From a virus, in IMG/VR virus record IMGVR_UViG_3300023174_007129, positions 1 to 36,968 of that record: a stretch of DNA of 36,968 bases. One strand, written 5' to 3'. The notes below the pieces were generated by a model. The model worked only from the letters and a program-made list of their open reading frames with translations. It made no database searches and had not been told where the DNA came from. The translations under genes were made by a program, and so were the position numbers. Position 1 is the first letter of the stretch. Each line of letters starts with the position of its first letter. Below, piece after piece: positions 31,948 through 36,968 of this stretch.

Positions 31948-33756
31948 ATGCCTTGTGAAGTCAATAGAACAGTTAATTTTGGAACGACGAAGTCGGGCCT
32001 TCGTCACGTCGGCTATTGTCTTCTAAACACAAAAGGCGCGATTGTGCATGCACGCACAGAAAGAGGCGTGCATGAAGTGGGTGAAGGCACAGGCATCTAT
32101 GCAGCAATGGTCTGTTTTCCAGACCAGTTCCGCGGCACGGTGCTATGGGACACTGGACAAGCGCGCCCGTCCTATGCAGCTGAAGAGTATAATTACTACG
32201 ACAACAATGATGTCATGCTCGAGCAGATGAAGTATGTCTTCAGTCAGCTCAGCTTCCTTAGAGGGTTGCAGGCAGGGCGCTGGGCACTCAAGAAAGAAAC
32301 AGCAGAAATGACTTTCTATGATGAGACAGGCGAGAATATGCTTGTTTCTTATGCAATGATGGACAGCAATGGAAAGCCATCACTTGAAGAAGTTTTTGAT
32401 CGCGTTGTCAACGAAATAAATGCACCTGAGTATCCACCGCCCATTACGGATCCTCCTACAGATAATCCACCCAATTATGAACTGTCGCCCTCAGACACAA
32501 ATCCAAAAGAAGGAGATGTAGTTAATTTTTCAGTTGCAACGAATCGTCTGGTCAATAAGCTCTATTGGACATTGGAGCCCGTTGCAAGCGCGGCTTCAGC
32601 AGGTGACTTTAGGCTTCTATCTGCCGTTAATAATTCAGGAATTGTTCCTCTTGTTAGTGGGACAGGCACATTTACACTTGCACTCGCTGATGACTTGCTG
32701 ACCGAAGGTGACGAGACATTTATAGTCAATCTTCGTCTAGGAGGCCCAGATGGCGATATCGTGGCAACAAGCACTATTACAGTTAAGGATACATCTACAA
32801 CACCCCCAGCTACACCACAAAGAAATCAAGTTATCCATATTTTACCTGTTGATGGAGAATCTGATCTCGATCAACTTGGCCCGGTTCCGAGCACTTTAAG
32901 TGACTTTAATATTGTACAAGTTTCAGTTGGGAGCAACTTTGCTCTTGCACTTGATGACACGGGTAGAGTTCATGCGTGGGGCACCGAAGACATATATGGG
33001 TTAACAGACGTGCCAGATGAGGCATTATCTAATGTGTCTAAGATCACAGCAGGTCTCAGCTTTGCTTATGTACTCAAGGCTGACGGTTCCGTGTTCGGCT
33101 GGGGCGATCCTGCCAACAATAGATTCGACAATGAAGACTTGACTGGAATAATTGACATCTTCTCTTCGTGGTATGAAACTCTCTTTATTGATAACAATGG
33201 AAAAGTCCACCGTCGCGGAAGCTCGTCAGGTGTCACCTATAACATAAGCACATGGAATCAGGGCGTAACACAGGTTGCAGTCGGGCGCTACAACGCAATC
33301 GCGCTCCAGGGTGGTGTCATTAAGGTTACAGGACTTTCAAACCACAATGCACTTGTCGTGCCACAAGAGGCACAGGTCTCTCCGGTGTCCATCCACGCGG
33401 CAGGAGGAACAACATTCTATGCCATTCAGGCAGACGGTACCATCATCGGATGGGGCAAGGCCGACTCGCAACAAATTAGCAAACTGCATGATATTGCAAC
33501 ATCAGGCATGTACGAAGGTGTGACTTCAACCTGGAATACAACTGCCAACGGCGGTTCATTTATTAAAGTGACAGATCCCAATAAGCGCTTGGGACACTTC
33601 TTTGCAACATCTGGATACATGACTGGGATGATCGACGCTGCAGGACATGTCAATTATTGGGGCTTAATTCCCTATGACTTTGTCACTCCGAGCTCTGGTG
33701 TTTTGGCAGCTGCAGGATGCGACAATAGCATAGTTGTAGTTGTCAAAGGTAGCTAA
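31948..33756 (+). CDS. adhesin-like virion protein: Calx-beta domain plus seven RCC1-like blades
   Basis: A 602-residue modular protein. The N-terminal ~165 residues begin VNRTVNFGTTKSGL and are probably an attachment domain. A Pro-rich linker (about 165-178) leads to a Calx-beta domain (about 180-285; KEGDVVNFSVAT and LLTEGDETFIVNL with the acidic Ca-binding pattern). After a second linker comes a propeller (about 300-602) of RCC1/BNR-type units, each with a 'G..(F/Y)...L..DG.(V/I)..WG' pattern; seven can be counted. Such a protein would sit on the tail or head surface and bind a host glycan or protein. The propeller is an unusual receptor-binding fold in phage. Fibre genes are close by. Confidence 0.7.
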   Translation: MPCEVNRTVNFGTTKSGLRHVGYCLLNTKGAIVHARTERGVHEVGEGTGIYAAMVCFPDQFRGTVLWDTGQARPSYAAEEYNYYDNNDVMLEQMKYVFSQLSFLRGLQAGRWALKKETAEMTFYDETGENMLVSYAMMDSNGKPSLEEVFDRVVNEINAPEYPPPITDPPTDNPPNYELSPSDTNPKEGDVVNFSVATNRLVNKLYWTLEPVASAASAGDFRLLSAVNNSGIVPLVSGTGTFTLALADDLLTEGDETFIVNLRLGGPDGDIVATSTITVKDTSTTPPATPQRNQVIHILPVDGESDLDQLGPVPSTLSDFNIVQVSVGSNFALALDDTGRVHAWGTEDIYGLTDVPDEALSNVSKITAGLSFAYVLKADGSVFGWGDPANNRFDNEDLTGIIDIFSSWYETLFIDNNGKVHRRGSSSGVTYNISTWNQGVTQVAVGRYNAIALQGGVIKVTGLSNHNALVVPQEAQVSPVSIHAAGGTTFYAIQADGTIIGWGKADSQQISKLHDIATSGMYEGVTSTWNTTANGGSFIKVTDPNKRLGHFFATSGYMTGMIDAAGHVNYWGLIPYDFVTPSSGVLAAAGCDNSIVVVVKGS

Positions 33757-33761
33757 CTAAG

Positions 33762-34127
33762 GTGCCAAAAGCAAGATTCTCACCCATCAGGCATTTAACA
33801 CGTGGCTTCGGCGGGTCAGCATCGGCTGTCATTGTTAGAGCATTTCTATCTTTTGACGATACTATTGCAGAGATTAGAAAGAAATTAGGCGGTAGTTCAA
33901 GCAAGAACGAATTCATCTTTGATGATGAAGTCAATATCTATAAAATTTCTGCGATGTTGCAGTCAATCAATGAGATGCCTCTAAATAATACTGTCTACAA
34001 TAAAATGACAAAATTGATTGTGGAAAAGAAGATTAACATCGATGTTAATCTTCTAGATACAGCAACACGAAATAGCTCACCGTACAAGATAGTTATGGGT
34101 GAGTACAAAGTATTGAGAGGACAATGA
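33762..34127 (+). CDS. unknown protein
   Basis: A 121-residue protein with GTG start five bases after the adhesin stop. It begins PKARFSPIRHLTRGFGGSASAVIVRAFL and then is helical (FDDTIAEIRKKLGGSSS), ending with a beta-like IVMGEYKVLRGQ. I recognise no family. It overlaps the next gene's start by four bases (ATGA), so it is co-translated with it. Possibly a structural or assembly factor given the location; this is inferred. Confidence 0.6.
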   Translation: MPKARFSPIRHLTRGFGGSASAVIVRAFLSFDDTIAEIRKKLGGSSSKNEFIFDDEVNIYKISAMLQSINEMPLNNTVYNKMTKLIVEKKINIDVNLLDTATRNSSPYKIVMGEYKVLRGQ

Positions 34128-34639
34128 GCGACATTTCCCTTTATCTAGATCAGGATAACGAATTAAAGTTTAACGTCTCTATTGAAGGCTCTAAGCCTGG
34201 CACACCCAAGTATCGTCTTGTCTTTGAGACAAAAGATTTCTCGTATGCATTTAACGGTGTGCAGTCAACAACGGGTGAAGTTACTGTCGTTGTGCCAACA
34301 ATGAAGAATCTCATGAAAGAGGGAAACTACAGTGCACAGCTCGAAGTAATGATTGACGATCGGTACTTCACCCCGCTTCAATTCGATGCTAGCTTTGAAC
34401 AGTCAGTTCGTGTCGTCGCAGAGCACACGTCTAGGACAGCGCCCAAGAAGGTGGGCGTCACAGCGTCAATCGTCACTGCACAGCGGCCACAGCAGGCACC
34501 AATGGTTGAAAATACTGTGCAACGTCCGACCGCTCAGGCACCCAGAAAGCCTGCAACTAAGTCAGCAGCTATCGCTGAGGTTGATGGCAAGCCTATCACA
34601 GCCGACGACTTGCGCGAGTTAATCCGTAGAGGATTTTAG
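34124..34639 (+). CDS. conserved T4-like phage protein, beta-rich N-terminal domain
   Basis: A 171-residue protein. Residues 1-105 form a beta-rich domain (ISLYLDQDNELKFNVSIEG ... KYRLVFETKDFSYAFNG ... GNYSAQLEVMIDDRYFTPLQF). I associate this pattern with a conserved hypothetical protein of marine T4-like phages that some lists call a prohead core protein. Residues about 105-150 are a Pro/Gln/Ala-rich linker. The C-terminal helix reads GKPITADDLRELIRRGF. The start overlaps the previous stop. Function not settled. Confidence 0.6.
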   Translation: MSDISLYLDQDNELKFNVSIEGSKPGTPKYRLVFETKDFSYAFNGVQSTTGEVTVVVPTMKNLMKEGNYSAQLEVMIDDRYFTPLQFDASFEQSVRVVAEHTSRTAPKKVGVTASIVTAQRPQQAPMVENTVQRPTAQAPRKPATKSAAIAEVDGKPITADDLRELIRRGF

Positions 34640-34659
34640 ACTTCGTTGTGAAAAATTAC

Positions 34660-34687
34660 CCTCACTTCAACTATAATAGAAGTGAGG
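34660..34687 (+). promoter_or_regulatory. hairpin with TATAAT in its loop and the SD in its 3' arm
   Basis: CCTCACTTC (34660-34668) pairs perfectly with GAAGTGAGG (34679-34687). The 10-base loop contains TATAAT (34672-34677). The SD GAGG (34684-34687) is the end of the 3' arm, seven bases before the ATG at 34695. A transcript begun from this box would start near 34684 and lack the 5' arm, freeing the SD; a long read-through transcript would hide it. Confidence 0.65.
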
Positions 34688-34694
34688 TAAAAAC

Positions 34695-35138
34695 ATGAAT
34701 AACGTCTACATTGCAAGTGGTTGGTTTTCTCCAGAGTGGCTCCAGGAAGTTGAGGACATCAAGGGTGTCCTCGAGGATCTCAAGCTCGACTACTTCTCTC
34801 CCAAGGACTATGCGATCGCTGAGGCGACCGCCAGCAATGACACTCAGAAGCAGATCTTCGACGGCAACGTCGAGCATCTTGAAAAGTGTGACTGGATGAT
34901 CTGCAACACCCGTAACAAGGACATGGGTTCGATCTGGGAGGCAGGTTACTTCTACGCACGCAACAAGCCTATTGTCTACTTCTGTGCAGGCCTTCCACCA
35001 GGTGCCAAGTTCAATCTCATGCTCTCAGCAAGCGGTGTCGCTGTCTGTACTTCACTCGATGACCTCCGTGTGTATCTTGCACACTGCAAGCGAGAAGGCA
35101 AGCTGATCTCACGCAGCTACAGCGGTTTGATCGAGTAG
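34695..35138 (+). CDS. nucleoside 2-deoxyribosyltransferase-like protein
   Basis: A 147-residue protein of the NDT fold. VYIASGWF opens the family's beta-alpha unit. EKCDWMICNT, then DMGSIWEAGYFYARNKPIVYF (Asp76, Glu82 as the likely nucleophile, Gly84) and FNLMLSASGVAV are the characteristic motifs. The family moves a deoxyribose between bases or hydrolyses the N-glycosidic bond; in phages related proteins occur in nucleotide salvage and base-modification clusters. Length is typical (about 150). The gene is preceded by a promoter-in-hairpin element. The exact substrate cannot be told. Confidence 0.8.
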   Translation: MNNVYIASGWFSPEWLQEVEDIKGVLEDLKLDYFSPKDYAIAEATASNDTQKQIFDGNVEHLEKCDWMICNTRNKDMGSIWEAGYFYARNKPIVYFCAGLPPGAKFNLMLSASGVAVCTSLDDLRVYLAHCKREGKLISRSYSGLIE

Positions 35139-35147
35139 CAAGGATAT

Positions 35148-35187
35148 TGTGCGCTCTTAGAGGATAGTTATCTGCTAGGAGCGCACA
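35148..35187 (+). promoter_or_regulatory. 13-bp hairpin enclosing the SD and first base of the start codon
   Basis: TGTGCGCTCTTAG (35148-35160) pairs with CTAGGAGCGCACA (35175-35187) with a single G-U. The SD AGGAG is in the 3' arm and the last A is the first base of the ATG. The 14-base loop holds GATAGT (35163-35168), similar to the TATAGT box before uvsX. Stem length is far above chance. Confidence 0.75.
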
Positions 35188-35963
35188 TGCGTATGAATAG
35201 ATTAGCCCTTCGTAGGATGGTCCTCAAAGAGATGCATTATCTCATGGAAGATGAGGACATGCCAGAGATTGATGCAGAAGTTATTGATGATGAAGACGAA
35301 GAAGATGAAGACATGCACAAAGATCGTGTTGCTTCATTTGAGAAGGGCTATGAGTTTGGTCAAGATGACGCAGACGAAGATGTTCCAGAGGAAGACTACG
35401 ACACTGACGTAGATGAAGAGGGCAACTTCGACTACGAGGACTCGAACGTCTATGAAGAGACCGGAATGATTAAGTCAAATCTCTTCATGATGTCTAAGAA
35501 GTCGCTTGAGCTCCATGATGAAATCGGTGATCGTGATGATCTTCCTGAGTGGGTCCAAGAGAAGATCGCAGTCGCCTCCTACATGATTGACACGGTCCAC
35601 GACTACCTCATGTATGAGATGGAGAAAGATAACCTCCACGAGAAGAAGGGCGGTCGCTCCAAGACACGCAAGTACAAGGGTAAGGAGTACCGTGCCACAC
35701 CTTCAATGGTAAACGCAGTCAAGAAGGGCGCGTCCTACAAGCAGCTCGCAAATCTCGCTAAGTGGGCTGACGAGCCTGCTGCAGTCGTTCAAGCTGCAAA
35801 GATTGTTGCGAAAGGTGCTCCGATGTCACGTGACGACGAGAGTGATCTCGATGAGAACGACAGGTGGGAACCACTCCATCAATCAACTGGCATCATGTTC
35901 TTCGAGGACGAAGAGGGCGTTGACTATCCAACCCCTAAATCAAAGGGCAAGAAGCGCGGTTGA
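35187..35963 (+). CDS. acidic conserved phage protein, possibly virion-associated
   Basis: A 258-residue protein. The N-terminus is basic/hydrophobic (RLALRRMVLKEMHYLM). Residues about 21-92 are extremely acidic (long Asp/Glu runs). At about 100-150 lies SNLFMMSKKSLELHDEIG and DDLPEWVQEKIAVASYMIDTV, a helical domain I know from conserved structural-type proteins of T4-like phages. A basic linker (KKGGRSKTRKYKGKEY) and a helical C-terminus end in KSKGKKRG. The two oppositely charged regions suit binding to capsid or DNA. The start is hidden in a strong hairpin. No enzymatic motif. Confidence 0.6.
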   Translation: MRMNRLALRRMVLKEMHYLMEDEDMPEIDAEVIDDEDEEDEDMHKDRVASFEKGYEFGQDDADEDVPEEDYDTDVDEEGNFDYEDSNVYEETGMIKSNLFMMSKKSLELHDEIGDRDDLPEWVQEKIAVASYMIDTVHDYLMYEMEKDNLHEKKGGRSKTRKYKGKEYRATPSMVNAVKKGASYKQLANLAKWADEPAAVVQAAKIVAKGAPMSRDDESDLDENDRWEPLHQSTGIMFFEDEEGVDYPTPKSKGKKRG

Positions 35964-35975
35964 GGAAGTTAGATA

Positions 35976-35991
35976 ACCAGCGGTCGCTGGT
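35976..35991 (+). repeat. inverted repeat before the epimerase promoter
   Basis: ACCAGC (35976-35981), GGTC loop, GCTGGT (35986-35991): a tight GC-rich hairpin 12 bases after the stop at 35963, not followed by a clear U-run. It may stabilise the mRNA 3' end or be a weak terminator. Confidence 0.4.
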
Positions 35992-36002
35992 GTAAAATAG
36001 AG

Positions 36003-36054
36003 ACCTCGGTGCTATAATGAGTGTATGAAGATACTCATTACTGGTCACCGAGGT
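36003..36054 (+). promoter_or_regulatory. extended -10 promoter and nested hairpin around the epimerase start codon
   Basis: TG-C-TATAAT (36010-36018) ends six bases before the ATG at 36025, so the mRNA should be leaderless. The same bases form a nested structure: ACCTCGGTG (36003-36011) with CACCGAGGT (36046-36054), and inside it TAATGAGT (36015-36022) with ACTCATTA (36033-36040). The start codon lies in the apical loop. No SD is present. Confidence 0.6.
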
Positions 36055-36968
36055 TTCATTGCGTCCAACCTTCCACCTGCATTTGCAGATATTGATCACG
36101 AGGTGATCGATTCTGATCGACTGCGTCTAAGACACATGCTACCAACTGGAGAGCACTGTGTTTATCGTAATAGCGAAGAAGACTGGTCTCGTGAGATCAA
36201 GCGCCTTGGCGTCGATGTGGTGGTCCACAATGCTGCAGCGGTAGGCACTGACGTCGTTGCTCTCAATCCTAATGAGGCCACGCTGACAAATGTGACAGGC
36301 ACGTACAACATCTGCCGTGCTGCCGAGAAAGCAGGGGCAGCAGTCCTCTATCTGGGGACAACTGTGATCTACAACACTGACCTGTATCAGAGTTCCTGGA
36401 TCGCTGAGCGTTCCTCACACGGTCCTCAGACTTTGTATGGTTCGCTGAAGCTGGCAGGTGAGCACATTGTCCGTGCACACAGCACGAAGTGGTCGATCGT
36501 CCGGCCTCTCTTCTGCTACGGTGGAGTGGGTGACAACAACTCCCTGATCGCGAAGGGGTTCTTCGGAGCTGCACATGGCAAGGAGAAGATCGACATGTTC
36601 CTCGATCCGAAGAAGATCAAGGACTACATGCGGGTGGAGGACTTCTGCGATGCGGTTGCAACTGTGGTCGACAAGGAGCTCTGGAACGACGATTGGAACG
36701 TCGCAGCGGAGACACCTGAAAATACAGGTAAGATCGTCGAGATGATGAGCGAGATCTCGTGCAAGGATCTAAAGGGTGTGGTAAAATGGCACCCAGGAAC
36801 CGACTACTTGGGTAACCATCGACTAAGCTCACAGAAGTTCAGGGATGCATCTGGTTGGACGCCAAAGTTCGACCTATATTGTGGCTTGGAAAAGTCCTGG
36901 AATGACATCCAACGTAATCTGGGTTCCACGGATTATAATCCCCTGCGTTACCTGGAAGACGCCAAGAA
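36025..36968 (+). CDS. NAD-dependent sugar epimerase/dehydratase, C-terminus cut by window edge
   Basis: An open frame from ATG 36025 to the window end (314 full codons, no stop). It is an extended short-chain dehydrogenase/reductase. The NAD-binding motif TGHRGFIA lies at residues 6-13, HNAAAVGTD at about 71-79, YLGTTVIY as the catalytic Ser/Thr strand and YGSLK (Tyr138, Lys142) as the catalytic pair; RPLFCYG follows. Such enzymes make nucleotide sugars (UDP-glucose 4-epimerase, GDP-fucose synthase and relatives). In this phage it may supply a sugar for DNA or capsid decoration, or alter host surface sugars. The start codon follows an extended -10 box and is inside a hairpin. Confidence 0.85.
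   Translation, partial: MKILITGHRGFIASNLPPAFADIDHEVIDSDRLRLRHMLPTGEHCVYRNSEEDWSREIKRLGVDVVVHNAAAVGTDVVALNPNEATLTNVTGTYNICRAAEKAGAAVLYLGTTVIYNTDLYQSSWIAERSSHGPQTLYGSLKLAGEHIVRAHSTKWSIVRPLFCYGGVGDNNSLIAKGFFGAAHGKEKIDMFLDPKKIKDYMRVEDFCDAVATVVDKELWNDDWNVAAETPENTGKIVEMMSEISCKDLKGVVKWHPGTDYLGNHRLSSQKFRDASGWTPKFDLYCGLEKSWNDIQRNLGSTDYNPLRYLEDAK

Noticed and set aside
1-36968. tRNA genes and CRISPR arrays.
   Set aside because: I looked in all intergenic gaps for a TTCGA-type T-arm with matching acceptor stem and for regularly spaced repeats and found neither. The only repeats are fibre-coding ones and short hairpins.

Overview
The window is one gene-dense stretch of a large, contractile-tailed (T4-like myovirus) phage genome. 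All 39 genes are on the + strand, gaps are short (none above 160 bases), and many stops and starts overlap. T4-type markers are a gp26-like baseplate protein, very large baseplate/hub proteins with a LysM-like wedge protein, gp32-like ssDNA-binding protein, UvsX/RecA recombinase, 5'-3' exonuclease and gp41/DnaB-like helicase. The host is not stated by the sequence. Several genes have a TATAAT-like box about 6 bases before an ATG with little or no Shine-Dalgarno (SD) sequence, which suggests leaderless mRNAs. Together with a class II ribonucleotide reductase and ThyX, this makes an actinobacterial host plausible, but that is an inference of low certainty.

Layout. (1) 1-9.8 kb: tail and baseplate module, with tape-measure-like protein, 1196-aa and 994-aa baseplate proteins and a small LysM-like protein. 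(2) 9.8-16.6 kb: replication and recombination, with a minimal family A polymerase, HD hydrolase, gp32, UvsX, FEN nuclease and replicative helicase. (3) 16.6-27 kb: nucleotide metabolism and DNA repair, with class II RNR carrying an HNH-type intein at its catalytic cysteine, ClpP-like protease, DUF2061 membrane protein, a broken thyX copy, a GIY-YIG homing endonuclease, intact thyX, MBD4-like glycosylase, a second GIY-YIG endonuclease, a zincless Nei/Fpg glycosylase, two MazG/dUTPase-like proteins (one fused to a 5'-nucleotidase) and a divergent ThyX paralogue. (4) 27-36 kb: fibre and adhesin proteins (shared FLNGQ modules, Ala-rich coiled coil, Calx-beta plus seven RCC1-like blades), a J-domain protein, several unknowns, a nucleoside deoxyribosyltransferase and, at the right edge, an NAD-dependent sugar epimerase.

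Most notable signals. Strong hairpins directly before start codons hide the SD of several genes (both homing endonucleases, the deoxyribosyltransferase, the acidic protein at 35.2 kb), and in some the hairpin loop holds a promoter-like box. This resembles the T4 scheme in which long early transcripts are translationally silent and short late transcripts are active. thyX is partly duplicated around a homing endonuclease; the two copies differ enough to suggest that the intact one came from another phage. The repair and nucleotide island pairs two ThyX-fold enzymes with two base-excision glycosylases and two NTP pyrophosphatases, which hints at unusual pyrimidine chemistry in the phage DNA.
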